Part shown: positions 7,601 to 16,422 of the stretch, piece after piece
Numbering within the stretch: position 1 is the first letter of the stretch
Layout: each line of letters starts with the position of its first letter
DNA from: an uncultured Roseovarius sp.
GTDB lineage: Bacteria; Pseudomonadota; Alphaproteobacteria; Rhodobacterales; Rhodobacteraceae
Reading direction: 5' to 3'
DNA: 64,000 nt
NCBI GenBank assembly: GCA_951812895.1
Contig: OX638333.1
Coordinates: forward strand, 2,036,366 to 2,100,365
The notes under the pieces: generated by a model
The model's database searches: none
The model's input: the letters and a program-made list of their open reading frames with translations, nothing else
Told to the model about the DNA's origin: nothing
Made by a program: the position numbers and the translations under genes

Positions 7601-9339
7601 GCCTTGATCCCATTACACTGTCCGTCATTCAGGCGGGTCTGCAGCAGGTGTGTGACGAAATGGACCTGACCTTTTCGCGCGCGGCTTTTTCTCCTGTAAT
7701 CGCTGAAGCCAATGACCGGTCTGATGGCATTTACGACGCGGCAGATGGCGCCTTGATCGCACAGGGTGCAGGGGGTTTGCCGGTGTTTGTTGGCACGATG
7801 CAGTATTCCACTCGGACGCTTATCGAGATGATCGCAGATGGCCACGTAGGTGCGCCGGAACCAGGTGATATTTATATCGTCAATGACCCCTATTTGGGCG
7901 GCACGCACCTCATGGACGTGCGGTTCGCACGGCCTTATTACAGGGGTGGCAAGCTTGTTTGTTGGCTGTCAAACACAGGCCACTGGCCCGATACAGGCGG
8001 CGCGGTGCCGGGTGGGTTTTCCGCGTCTGCCACCGCCGTGGAACAAGAGGGGCTGCGCCTGCCTCCGGTCAAATTGTTCAAACGTGGGCAGATGGACACA
8101 GAGATATATGCGATCATCTGTTCTAACATTCGGGTAGCCGACCAGCGGATCGGTGATGTGCGTGCACAGGCCGCGGCGCTGGAGCTGGGGTCAGAGCGAT
8201 TGGATGTCTTGATGGACCGTTACGGCGATGAAACTGTGTCGGATGCGATTGCAGAGCTTCGTCGCCGCGCGGCGGATCAAATGCGCGCATTTATCCGGAA
8301 CATACCTGAAGGTCCGCATCAATCGATTGCTTGGGTCGACAGCGATGGAGTGGTTAACGAACCTTTGGCTATTCGTCTGAGTATTAGACGGCAAGGCGAT
8401 GATCTCAGCTTCGATTTCACGGGGTCATCGGATCCTTGTTTGGGCCCGATGAATTCAGTGCGGGCCACCACGCTCAGCTCGGTCTACCTGGCAATGCGCC
8501 ATATCTTTCCAGAGGTACCGATCAGCGCCGGCGCATTTGAACCGTTGCATGTGACAGGGATTGAAGGAACTTTCCTTGACGCCCAATACCCACGGCCGGT
8601 TTCGGGCTGTGCAGCAGAGGTGTCACAGCGCATTGCCGAGGCGGTGTTTGCCGCACTAGTGGGCGCGTTGCCGGACCGGGTCACTGCGGCACCCGCAGGC
8701 ACCAGTGGAAATTTTGCCCTTGGCGGACATGATCCTGCACGCGGGCGCGACTTTGTCATGTACCAGTTGTCGGGCGGAGGTTATGGCGGCTATGCCAATG
8801 GTGACGGAATCTCCAATGGGTGCTCGACCATTGGTATTTCGAAGGCACCTCCGGTAGAGATTATGGAGCAGGCTTTTCCGGTGCTTTACCATCATTATGC
8901 ACTGAACGAAGGATCCGGTGGTGCAGGGGAGAATCGCGGCGGATTTGGTCTTGATTACGAGGTTGAATTGCGACGTGGCCATGCCAAGGCGAGCTTTGTG
9001 ATGGATCATGGCCGGTACGGCCCGCAGGGCGTACTGGGCGGACAGGATGGTGCGCCCAACGAAGTGACCGTTTGGCAGGCGGGCGTGGCATACACGCCAG
9101 AGCACCTTTCAAAAGAGCAAGACATTCCGCTTAACCCCGGTGACCGGGTCCATGTTCGAACGCCGGGCGGAGGGGGCTATGGCAAGCCGTTCCTGCGCGA
9201 TCCTGAGACAGTCGCCGAAGATGTCCGGTTGGGCCGATACAGCATTGCGCAAGCAGCCGAATTGTTCGGGGTCGCTTTGTCCGATGCGCCTGAATATGTC
9301 GTCGATGCCAAGGCGACGAATGCTTTGCGCAGGCGCTAA
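7597..9339 (+). CDS. hyuB: Hydantoinase/oxoprolinase subunit B
   Basis: 580-residue HyuB-type partner of the upstream subunit A, starting in an ATGA overlap with its stop. Family landmarks visible include an early FSRAAFSPVIAEANDRSDG, GDIYIVNDPYLGGTHLMDV, SGGGYGGYANGDG and a C-terminal GDRVHVRTPGGGGYGKP. With HyuA it forms the heteromeric ATP-dependent amidohydrolase acting on cyclic amides such as N-methylhydantoin or 5-oxoproline in the cytoplasm. The length is normal for the family and nothing looks damaged. It ends 28 bp before the convergent glmM gene. Confidence 0.92.
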   Translation: MSLDPITLSVIQAGLQQVCDEMDLTFSRAAFSPVIAEANDRSDGIYDAADGALIAQGAGGLPVFVGTMQYSTRTLIEMIADGHVGAPEPGDIYIVNDPYLGGTHLMDVRFARPYYRGGKLVCWLSNTGHWPDTGGAVPGGFSASATAVEQEGLRLPPVKLFKRGQMDTEIYAIICSNIRVADQRIGDVRAQAAALELGSERLDVLMDRYGDETVSDAIAELRRRAADQMRAFIRNIPEGPHQSIAWVDSDGVVNEPLAIRLSIRRQGDDLSFDFTGSSDPCLGPMNSVRATTLSSVYLAMRHIFPEVPISAGAFEPLHVTGIEGTFLDAQYPRPVSGCAAEVSQRIAEAVFAALVGALPDRVTAAPAGTSGNFALGGHDPARGRDFVMYQLSGGGYGGYANGDGISNGCSTIGISKAPPVEIMEQAFPVLYHHYALNEGSGGAGENRGGFGLDYEVELRRGHAKASFVMDHGRYGPQGVLGGQDGAPNEVTVWQAGVAYTPEHLSKEQDIPLNPGDRVHVRTPGGGGYGKPFLRDPETVAEDVRLGRYSIAQAAELFGVALSDAPEYVVDAKATNALRRR

Positions 9340-9367
9340 TTTATCTCAGCGCCACGCCCACCGCCCA

Positions 9368-10708
9368 TCAACTTTCCTGCTGTACCGCATCCACAACCTG
9401 GGTGATCACCTGATCGAGCATTACAGGATCAATTGCCTCTGCCATCACCCGTATCAGCGGCTCTGTCCCGGATTTGCGAATCAGCAATCTGCCGTCAGAC
9501 CCGAGAGTCTTTTCACCCTGCGCGATGGCTGTTTGCACTCGATCTGTATCCAGCGGCGCCTTTGCGGAATCATAGGTGACATTGATCAGCTTTTGCGGAA
9601 CCGGTTCAAACACGCGTGCCAGCTCGCTGGCCTTTTTACCCGTCTCTACCATGCCAACCAGAAACTGCAGCGCGCCGATCAGTCCATCTCCGGTGGTGCC
9701 ATAGTCGGACATAACGATGTGGCCCGACTGTTCGCCGCCGAGGTTGTAGCCATTTGCGCGCATTTCTTCGACCACATAGCGGTCACCAACGCCGGTGCGC
9801 TTGAGATCGATGCCGTTTCCGTTCAGATGCCGTTCGAGCCCCAGATTTGACATCACCGTCGCAACAAGCGTGTTGCTGGCCAACCGGCCTTCATTCGCCC
9901 AACGCGTCGCGATCAGACCCATGATCTGATCCCCGTCTGCGATCGTGCCCGTTTCATCAATTAAAATGACGCGGTCCGCATCGCCGTCCAGGCAAATTCC
10001 CAAATCTGCGCCGGTTTCCAGTACTTTCTTCGCCGCGGCCTCTGGGTGGGTTGAGCCACAACCATCATTGATGTTGTGACCGTTTGGGCTTACCCCGATA
10101 GCCACAACTTCGGCCCCCAGCTCCCACAAAACTTCGGGCGCGGCGCGATAGGCCGCCCCGTTGGCGCAATCCACCACGATCCTGAGGCCGCCTAGGCCGC
10201 CCCGGTAAGGAAATGTTGTTTTGGCATACTCCACATATCGCCCGCGGCCATCTTCGATCCGCTTTGCGCGGCCAATGTTTTCGGGCAAAGCCAGACGCGC
10301 GCCCTCGCACAGAATTTTCTCAATCCCGATTTCTGTCTCATCAGAAAGTTTATAGCCATCCGGGCCAAAAAATTTGATCCCGTTGTCATGGGCAGGATTA
10401 TGGCTTGCCGAGATCATGACCCCGACATCCGCCCGCATACTATGCGTCAGATAACCAATGGCCGGAGTAGGAACCGGACCCAGCAGAAGGACATTCATGC
10501 CGGTCGATGCGAACCCTGCGGTTAGTGCATATTCAATCATGTAACATGACAGGCGCGTATCTTTGCCAATAACAACTCGATGCTCTTTGTCATCGCGGCG
10601 GAAATAGCGCCCGGCGGCTGCGCCAAGGTTCATAGCCAATTCGGCTGTCATCTTTTCGCTATTGGCGCGACCACGCACGCCATCTGTGCCAAAAAGCCTG
10701 TCTGTCAT
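9368..10708 (-). CDS. glmM: Phosphoglucosamine mutase
   Basis: 446-residue alpha-D-phosphohexomutase converting glucosamine-6-phosphate to glucosamine-1-phosphate for UDP-GlcNAc, hence peptidoglycan and lipid A. The start [16 protein letters not shown] is canonical. The catalytic phosphoserine loop VMISASHNP puts the active serine at residue 102, the usual GlmM position. The magnesium loop LDGDADRV and the phosphate-binding [14 protein letters not shown] near the C-terminus are intact. The frame is open to 10780, but the ATG at 10706-10708 is preceded by GAGGGAAG and matches the family length. It is divergent from the UDP-glucose dehydrogenase gene, another nucleotide-sugar enzyme. Very confident. 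Confidence 0.97.
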   Translation of the reverse strand: MTDRLFGTDGVRGRANSEKMTAELAMNLGAAAGRYFRRDDKEHRVVIGKDTRLSCYMIEYALTAGFASTGMNVLLLGPVPTPAIGYLTHSMRADVGVMISASHNPAHDNGIKFFGPDGYKLSDETEIGIEKILCEGARLALPENIGRAKRIEDGRGRYVEYAKTTFPYRGGLGGLRIVVDCANGAAYRAAPEVLWELGAEVVAIGVSPNGHNINDGCGSTHPEAAAKKVLETGADLGICLDGDADRVILIDETGTIADGDQIMGLIATRWANEGRLASNTLVATVMSNLGLERHLNGNGIDLKRTGVGDRYVVEEMRANGYNLGGEQSGHIVMSDYGTTGDGLIGALQFLVGMVETGKKASELARVFEPVPQKLINVTYDSAKAPLDTDRVQTAIAQGEKTLGSDGRLLIRKSGTEPLIRVMAEAIDPVMLDQVITQVVDAVQQES

Positions 10709-10854
10709 GTCGGTACTTCCCTCTGCCCCACCACAATATCGGGCCGCTTTCCCATAGACGTCCAAGGATGTGTTGTCCAATGGTTGTGTCTATGCAACCT
10801 GTGGCTTTCCGCCGATCTGATCACATTGCGTTACAATGGTGACGAGACCATTCG

Positions 10855-10883
10855 TTGACACATCACGGCCTGTGTCGCATTAC
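10855..10883 (+). promoter_or_regulatory. Possible sigma70-type promoter for ugd
   Basis: A perfect TTGACA hexamer at 10855-10860 is followed 17 bp later by CATTAC (10878-10883), a weak -10 match. It lies about 40 bp upstream of the ugd ribosome-binding site (AAGGGG) in the glmM/ugd divergent gap. Prediction from hexamers and spacing only. Confidence 0.35.
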
Positions 10884-10921
10884 GGCTGTCAAAGGCGAGC
10901 AGCAACAAGGGGAAAAACCCG

Positions 10922-12277
10922 ATGAAAATCGCAATGATCGGCACCGGCTATGTGGGCCTCGTCTCGGGCGTTTGCTTCTCCGATTTTGGGCATGACGTTG
11001 TTTGTGTCGATAAGAACCCCGAAAAAATCGAGATGTTAGAGCGCGGCGAAGTACCGATTTATGAGCCTGGGCTGGAGCAGCTTATGGCTAAAAACGTGGC
11101 TGCCGGACGGCTGTCGTTCAGCACCGATCTGCCCGATGCGATCAAAGGGGCAGGGGCGGTGTTTATTGCAGTAGGCACGCCTACGCGACGCGGCGATGGT
11201 CACGCTGACCTGACCTATGTGATGGCTGCGGCAGAGGAAATTGCACGTGCCGCCAGCGACTACGTCGTGATTGTTACAAAATCGACGGTGCCTGTGGGAA
11301 CGAACCGCCAGGTCAAACAGACGGTGAAAAAGGCAAACCCGGACCTCGATTTCGATGTGGCGTCAAACCCAGAGTTCCTGCGCGAAGGGGCGGCGCTGGA
11401 AGATTTTATGAAACCTGATCGTGTTGTTGTGGGTGTTCAGACAGAGCGAGCAGCCGAGGTTATGGCCGAAATCTATCGCCCGCTCTATTTACGTGATTTC
11501 CCGATCATCACCACCGATCTGGAAAGTGCGGAAATGATCAAATACGCCGCCAACGCCTTTCTCGCAACCAAGATCACGTTCATCAATGAAATTGCTGCGC
11601 TGTGCGAACGGACCGGCGCGGATGTTAAAAAGGTCAGCCACGGCATGGGCCTCGATGGCCGCATCGGGAACAAGTTCCTTCATGCGGGCCCGGGGTATGG
11701 TGGTAGCTGTTTCCCGAAAGACACCAAGGCGCTCGCCAGGATCGGGCAGGAACATGGATTGCCAATGCAGATAACCGAAAAGGTTATATCGGTGAACGAA
11801 GAGATGAAACGGCGGATGATCGACAAGCTGCTGGATCTCTGCGACGGGTCTTTCAATGGCAAAACCATTGGTGTGCTCGGTGCGACGTTCAAACCCAACA
11901 CCGACGATATGCGAGATGCGCCCAGCCTGACCATCATTCCTGCGCTTGTAGGCGGTGGTGCAAAGGTCAAAATCTGCGACCCACAGGGCCGTCGTGAGGG
12001 GGAAGAGCTGTTGCCTGGCGTCCATTGGGAAGAAAATCCCTATCGGTGTACCAACAACGCTGATCTGCTGGTGATCCTAACGGAATGGAATGAATTTCGT
12101 GCGCTCGACCTGAAACGTATCGTCCGCAAAATGGCTACGCCGCGCCTCGCCGACCTGCGCAACATCTATTCGCCGCGCGACGTCAAACGCGCAGGATTCG
12201 AGGCTTATGAGAGTGTTGGTCGTGCAGGATTTGTCAGGCCGCCGTCAGAAAATGACGGCGAAAAGGACGGAATTTAA
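10922..12277 (+). CDS. ugd: UDP-glucose 6-dehydrogenase
   Basis: 451-residue NAD-dependent enzyme oxidising UDP-glucose to UDP-glucuronate for exopolysaccharide or capsule. The N-terminal Rossmann motif GTGYVGL is at residues 7-13. The catalytic cysteine is C263 in GPGYGGSCFPKDT, and NPEFLREG and the C-terminal ILTEWNEF are conserved. A strong ribosome-binding site (AAGGGG) precedes the ATG. The last codons contain a perfect hairpin (GCCGTCA 12241-12247, TGACGGC 12253-12259), and the stop overlaps the stop of the convergent methyltransferase gene. No glycosyltransferases are adjacent, so the polymer it serves is not visible, though the sugar cassette at 40-46 kb could share the pool. Confidence 0.95.
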   Translation: MKIAMIGTGYVGLVSGVCFSDFGHDVVCVDKNPEKIEMLERGEVPIYEPGLEQLMAKNVAAGRLSFSTDLPDAIKGAGAVFIAVGTPTRRGDGHADLTYVMAAAEEIARAASDYVVIVTKSTVPVGTNRQVKQTVKKANPDLDFDVASNPEFLREGAALEDFMKPDRVVVGVQTERAAEVMAEIYRPLYLRDFPIITTDLESAEMIKYAANAFLATKITFINEIAALCERTGADVKKVSHGMGLDGRIGNKFLHAGPGYGGSCFPKDTKALARIGQEHGLPMQITEKVISVNEEMKRRMIDKLLDLCDGSFNGKTIGVLGATFKPNTDDMRDAPSLTIIPALVGGGAKVKICDPQGRREGEELLPGVHWEENPYRCTNNADLLVILTEWNEFRALDLKRIVRKMATPRLADLRNIYSPRDVKRAGFEAYESVGRAGFVRPPSENDGEKDGI

Positions 12278-13086
12278 GGCGCGCGGCAGACGAATGTCGT
12301 AGCCACAAGCGGCATGACTAATGGCGCAGGTCCGAACTTGTCGTGCAGCGCATCCAGCATTGCGGCTGCAACCATATCAGGATCAACACCGCCACGCTCG
12401 CGAATTTCATCAATCAACGGGTTACCGTAAACCAGTGCAGTTGCGAATGCCTCGGGGTTTTCGATGGTTTTATTCAGCGTGATTGTTTCATGTACCACAT
12501 CATGCCACCCAGCCGTCGCAAGATCGGTTCTAACGACATTTGGGTCGCCATAGTGAAACGGTACTTTGTAAAATCCGGGCGGGTTTACCGGAAAAAACTT
12601 TGCACAAACGTCTTGTGCCATTTGCGCAAACGGATTTTCAGACAAGGATCCCCAAACATTAAAAACATAGTGCCCGCCTGATCTCAGGACACGCGCGGCC
12701 TCGCGGTACGATGCTGGTTTGTCGGGGAAGAACATGACCCCGAACTGGCAAACCATCAGATCAAATTCCGACTTGCCAAAGGGCAGCTCCATCGCATTTG
12801 CGACAGTGAATTCAATATTTTCTGCTCCATCAACTTTACCCTTCGCAATGTCGAGCATCGGTGCGTTCAGGTCCGTAACAACCAGCCGCGTATCTGATGG
12901 CAACTGGTCGTGCAGCTTCCGGGTCACGATCCCGGTGCCCGCGGCAAGTTCCAGAACATTGTCTCCGCCTAGTTCCCCGCACCGAGCGGCCAGCCTGTCG
13001 GCGTAATCATGAAAAATGTTGGGGCCAAGACCGGTGTCATAATGGCTGGGAATATCCCCAACGAATTCAGATGCATTGCCCGACAT
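12274..13086 (-). CDS. Class I SAM-dependent methyltransferase (Methyltransf_11/25 type)
   Basis: 270-residue small-molecule methyltransferase. The SAM-binding motif I is NVLELAAGTGIVTRKL, motif II follows in RLVVTDLNAPMLD, and the post-motif GKSEFDLMVCQFGVMFFPD is typical of the UbiE/Methyltransf_11 group. The chosen ATG at 13084-13086 has a GGGGGAA ribosome-binding site; the frame is open to 13137, but the longer form lacks one. It is convergent with ugd, with stops overlapping by three bases, so their transcripts would be complementary at their ends. The substrate cannot be told: not obviously quinone, lipid or sugar specific. Confidence 0.8.
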   Translation of the reverse strand: MSGNASEFVGDIPSHYDTGLGPNIFHDYADRLAARCGELGGDNVLELAAGTGIVTRKLHDQLPSDTRLVVTDLNAPMLDIAKGKVDGAENIEFTVANAMELPFGKSEFDLMVCQFGVMFFPDKPASYREAARVLRSGGHYVFNVWGSLSENPFAQMAQDVCAKFFPVNPPGFYKVPFHYGDPNVVRTDLATAGWHDVVHETITLNKTIENPEAFATALVYGNPLIDEIRERGGVDPDMVAAAMLDALHDKFGPAPLVMPLVATTFVCRAP

Positions 13087-13176
13087 GTGTTTCCCCCGGA
13101 AATGCTGGCAGATGCCAACCACGCTGATCATAGACAATCCTGCAATGCGAAGCGAGGATTGAGAATTTGTGGTCCT

Positions 13177-14025
13177 TTATCCCGCCTTTAAAGGAGGTTC
13201 AGCCGGTTCCAGTGCACAGCCTTCGACTGTTACCCGGTGCATGTATCTGCGATGACCATGATAATCGTTGATCGCCTTGTGCCAGGTGGCGCGGTTGTCC
13301 CACATTGTCACGTCCCCGTTCTGCCACCGGACGCGGCACTGAAATTCGGGTTTCTGGCAATGGGCATAAAGCATGTTCAGGATCGCGTCTGATTCAGGCT
13401 TCGAAAACCCGTCAATCCGTGTTGTAAACTGAGGGTTCACGAACAATCCCTTTCTGCCCGACATCGGGTGCCGGATGACCACCGGATGCAGCGCATCTTG
13501 CGTGGCCTGCTCGGCATTGCCAATCCTGCCTGTGCTGGCAGTATCCGAATTCGCATCGGTCACACCAAAGACATGGCGCGAAGAATGCCAGGCGTAAAGC
13601 CCTCCGATGATTTCCTTGAACCGGTCCGTCAACGCACCATAAGCCGCGCCCATTGAACAAAACACCGTGTCACCCCCAAAGGGCGGCGTTTCAATCGCAT
13701 GCAGGATCGACCCCATTGCCGGTATCTGGTCATAGGCGTGATCGGTGTGCCATTCCTCGCCAACAGCACCGGTCTGATCCGCTTCTTTCAATACGATGGC
13801 AATTTCGGGATGGGTGTCCAACGCTGTGAAGAACCGGTTCACGTTGATATCGCCCAGACGCCGTGCAAACCGCAGGTGATCCTCTGGTGTAATCGTTTGT
13901 TCGCGCAGGGTGATGACCGAATAGTCGGTAAACGCCTGCTGTATCGCACCAAACTGATCTGAATCTTTCAGATCAGCCCCGAAAATTTCCGCACCTAAAC
14001 CACCGGTAAGGGGAATAAGCCTCAC
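13177..14025 (-). CDS. TauD/TfdA-family 2-oxoglutarate/Fe(II) dioxygenase
   Basis: 282-residue non-haem iron dioxygenase. The facial triad is complete: H93 and D95 in EEWHTDHAYD, and the distal His at about 249 in WDNRATWHKA; the 2-oxoglutarate-binding Arg is probably in HRRYMHRVTVEG near residues 259-264. Relatives oxidise taurine, 2,4-D, alkyl sulfates or carnitine precursors by hydroxylation coupled to succinate and CO2 release. The start codon overlaps the stop of the upstream M24-like gene (ATGA), tying it to the hydrolase genes. Together they look like a catabolic operon for an unknown nitrogen or sulfur compound. Family certain, substrate unknown. Confidence 0.9.
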   Translation of the reverse strand: MRLIPLTGGLGAEIFGADLKDSDQFGAIQQAFTDYSVITLREQTITPEDHLRFARRLGDINVNRFFTALDTHPEIAIVLKEADQTGAVGEEWHTDHAYDQIPAMGSILHAIETPPFGGDTVFCSMGAAYGALTDRFKEIIGGLYAWHSSRHVFGVTDANSDTASTGRIGNAEQATQDALHPVVIRHPMSGRKGLFVNPQFTTRIDGFSKPESDAILNMLYAHCQKPEFQCRVRWQNGDVTMWDNRATWHKAINDYHGHRRYMHRVTVEGCALEPAEPPLKAG

Positions 14026-15167
14026 AGCAACACCTCTTCAACTGCCTTGCCATGATGGGTGATTTGCTCATACCCGTCATCGGTCAGAATATAGCTGTCC
14101 CCAACCTGCGCACGGAAGGTATCGACGCTCACCGACCCGTCCACCGCCAGAACCATACCGGGCCGCAGCACTGTCGTGTCGCCCGTCACCAATTGCGGCT
14201 TTTCCAGAAAACTAAAGCCGGTCGCGCGTCCACAGCGGAAGGGATAGTCATACCCGGCCTCCTGAATCACTTCCGCATAGGCCTGATGTACGGATTCTGC
14301 CGTCACGCCGGGGCACAGCGCCGCCAGCGCGGCCTTCTGGCTGGCCACGGCCACCTCATAGACGGCCCTTTGCGAAGGGTCCGCCATCTCTCCGATCCAG
14401 AATGTCCGGTCAAAGCCCAGCTTGAAGCGGTGAAAATTAGTCATCCCGCAGAAACACAGAAATACCGGCTCACCCCGCCGCATGATCCGGGTCGAGGCGC
14501 GGTGATGGGTTTTAATGATATCTTCGCCCGACGCCATTATCTGTAGAAAATGCGTATTGGGCGACATATCGGCGTCATCATAGTGGGCGGCCAGCAGTTC
14601 AGCTGCCTTGCGGGTGCCGGCCTGAGACGTGGCAATTGCCACTTCAAATTCTGGAACACCGTCTGCGATTGTATCTCGGCCCGCTTGCATCATCGCGGTT
14701 GCCACCTGCCCTGCATGCCGGGCCAGTTGCAGCTCTTCTGCAGATTTGATCATCCGCATTTCCGATAAGACAGGGGTAATGTTGGTAAGTGATTGCGTAG
14801 GCACAAGGTTGTCCACATAGCTCCGTACCAGCGGCGGCATGTGGTCCGGCTCAATCGCGATGGTCTCTGCGCCACGAATGGCCCCCGGCAATTCCTCACG
14901 CCATTCCGCACCCGCTCCGTCGTTCCAGGCGGCAATCCGGCCAACCCGCGCTGCAGCAACGGCCGTGTTCAGGTCGATGGTGGGCGTGATGAGTAAGCTG
15001 TCGCCATCACGCGGCACCACCAGAATGGTCGGCCTGCCGAATTCCATATGCAGATAGTCGTAATAGCCTGTCAGGTAATAGACATTGTCGTCGTCCGTGA
15101 TAAGCGCAACATCAATCCTGGCCTCTGTCATTCGCGCACGAAGGGCGCTCATCCGTGCTTCAAACAT
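14022..15167 (-). CDS. Creatinase-like M24 (pita-bread fold) hydrolase lacking metal ligands
   Basis: 381-residue protein with an N-terminal creatinase domain (residues 1-135) and a C-terminal M24 domain. The start ATG at 15165-15167 has a strong AGGAGGAAA site; the open frame further upstream lies inside the M20 gene. The conserved substrate His is present in KTHHRAST (H221/H222), but the five M24 metal ligands appear changed: the DxG Asp region reads FLCFCG (235-241), the second Asp region GFDRT, the GHGIG His is R314 in CGRATG, and the two Glu positions read AVDG and AQVGD. This resembles creatinase and ectoine hydrolase (EutD/DoeA), which cleave C-N bonds without metal, rather than Pro-peptidases. 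It overlaps the M20 gene by eight bases. Substrate unknown. Confidence 0.85.
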   Translation of the reverse strand: MFEARMSALRARMTEARIDVALITDDDNVYYLTGYYDYLHMEFGRPTILVVPRDGDSLLITPTIDLNTAVAAARVGRIAAWNDGAGAEWREELPGAIRGAETIAIEPDHMPPLVRSYVDNLVPTQSLTNITPVLSEMRMIKSAEELQLARHAGQVATAMMQAGRDTIADGVPEFEVAIATSQAGTRKAAELLAAHYDDADMSPNTHFLQIMASGEDIIKTHHRASTRIMRRGEPVFLCFCGMTNFHRFKLGFDRTFWIGEMADPSQRAVYEVAVASQKAALAALCPGVTAESVHQAYAEVIQEAGYDYPFRCGRATGFSFLEKPQLVTGDTTVLRPGMVLAVDGSVSVDTFRAQVGDSYILTDDGYEQITHHGKAVEEVLL

Positions 15168-16326
15168 TGCTTTCCTCCTGCGGCAATTGCTGTTCCACAA
15201 GCCGTGTCCAGAACGCAGCCCCATGGGCCAGCGCGTCATCGTTGAAGTCATAATCGGCAGAATGCAAAGGCCGGGCATAGCTGCCTTCGGTTCCGTTTCC
15301 CATCATCACGAAGCAGCCCGGAACTGCGGCGGCCATATGGGCAAAATCCTCGGAGAAAAGCTTGGGCGGGCAAGCACCCTCAGTGGGTGCCCCCATCACT
15401 TCAGCAACGGCGACAGCCGCGGCCACCGGGCGCGCAGCGTTTATTGTCGGGGGAAAAATCGTGTCATAGCTGACTGTTGCGCTCACCCCATGTGCCGCAG
15501 CGATGCCCTCTGCGACACGGCGCATTGCTGTCTCAATCGTTGCGTTGGTATCAGGTGTCATCGCACGGCAATCCCCGCTTAGTACGGCGCGCCCGGGTAG
15601 CACATTGCGTTTGCCATCCGTCACGAACTCGGTGATCGAAACCACACCGTTCTGCGCCGGGTCGAGTTTGCGCGAAACTATTGTCTGAAGTGCGCTCACC
15701 ATTTCCGCGCCCACAGTGATAGCATCTACCCCCATATGGGGCAGGGCGGCATGCCCACCACGCGCCTCAATCGTGATTTCAAACAAGGCCTCGCTGGCCG
15801 TAATCGGCCCGGAGCGGGTGGCGAAATGGCCAACCGGCATTCCGGGAATGTTGTGCATACCGTAAACCTCATCCACTGCAAAGCGATCAAACAGACCATC
15901 TGCGATCATCGCGGCGGCGCCTTCGCCATGCTCTTCATTGGGTTGAAAGATAAAAACGGCACGGCCATTGAAATTACCGCTCTCTGCAAGTGCTTTGGCC
16001 GCACCCAATGCCATGGCAGTGTGCCCATCATGACCACAGGCATGCATTTGCCCCTGGGTTTCGGAACGATGCGCAAACGTGTTGATCTCTTCAATCGGCA
16101 ACGCATCCATATCCGCGCGGATACCTATGGACCGGGTCGCGTTGCCTCGCTGCAGTACCCCGACAACACCCACCTGACCTATGCCACGGTGCACCTCTAA
16201 TCCAAAACTTTCCAGCAATTCCGCGACGTGCGCGCTGGTTCGGTCCAGATCAAATCCAAGCTCGGGCATCTGGTGCAATTCACGACGCCATTGAACCATC
16301 TCATGTACAGGTAAGTCAGATGTCAT
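15160..16326 (-). CDS. M20-family amidohydrolase (hippurate hydrolase/aminoacylase type)
   Basis: 388-residue zinc-dependent amidohydrolase. Metal-binding and catalytic motifs are present: ACGHDGHTAMALG, IRADMDALPI and PNEEHGEGAAAMI, followed by the lid/dimerisation domain. Such enzymes remove acyl groups from N-acyl amino acids or related amides. The start MTSDLPVHEMVQWRRELHQ is preferred over the open upstream frame; GGGAGAAA lies just before the ATG at 16324-16326. It is first in a tightly overlapping minus-strand set with the creatinase-like and TauD-type genes, and divergent from the SDR gene with 96 bp between start codons. A likely role is removing an acyl group from the product of the M24-like enzyme, analogous to ectoine breakdown but with an M20 enzyme (inference). 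Confidence 0.88.
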   Translation of the reverse strand: MTSDLPVHEMVQWRRELHQMPELGFDLDRTSAHVAELLESFGLEVHRGIGQVGVVGVLQRGNATRSIGIRADMDALPIEEINTFAHRSETQGQMHACGHDGHTAMALGAAKALAESGNFNGRAVFIFQPNEEHGEGAAAMIADGLFDRFAVDEVYGMHNIPGMPVGHFATRSGPITASEALFEITIEARGGHAALPHMGVDAITVGAEMVSALQTIVSRKLDPAQNGVVSITEFVTDGKRNVLPGRAVLSGDCRAMTPDTNATIETAMRRVAEGIAAAHGVSATVSYDTIFPPTINAARPVAAAVAVAEVMGAPTEGACPPKLFSEDFAHMAAAVPGCFVMMGNGTEGSYARPLHSADYDFNDDALAHGAAFWTRLVEQQLPQEESNV

Positions 16327-16422
16327 AGTATTTCTCCCGCGGCGCACCCTGTCTGAAATCGGCCTTGCACTCAAGCGTTCCCAGCTTAATCTCACAACAT
16401 TCTGCAACCCAAGGACACAGAG

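Noticed and set aside
12241-12259. Hairpin GCCGTCA/TGACGGC as a ugd terminator
   Set aside because: It lies inside the ugd coding sequence before the stop codon and lacks a T-run.
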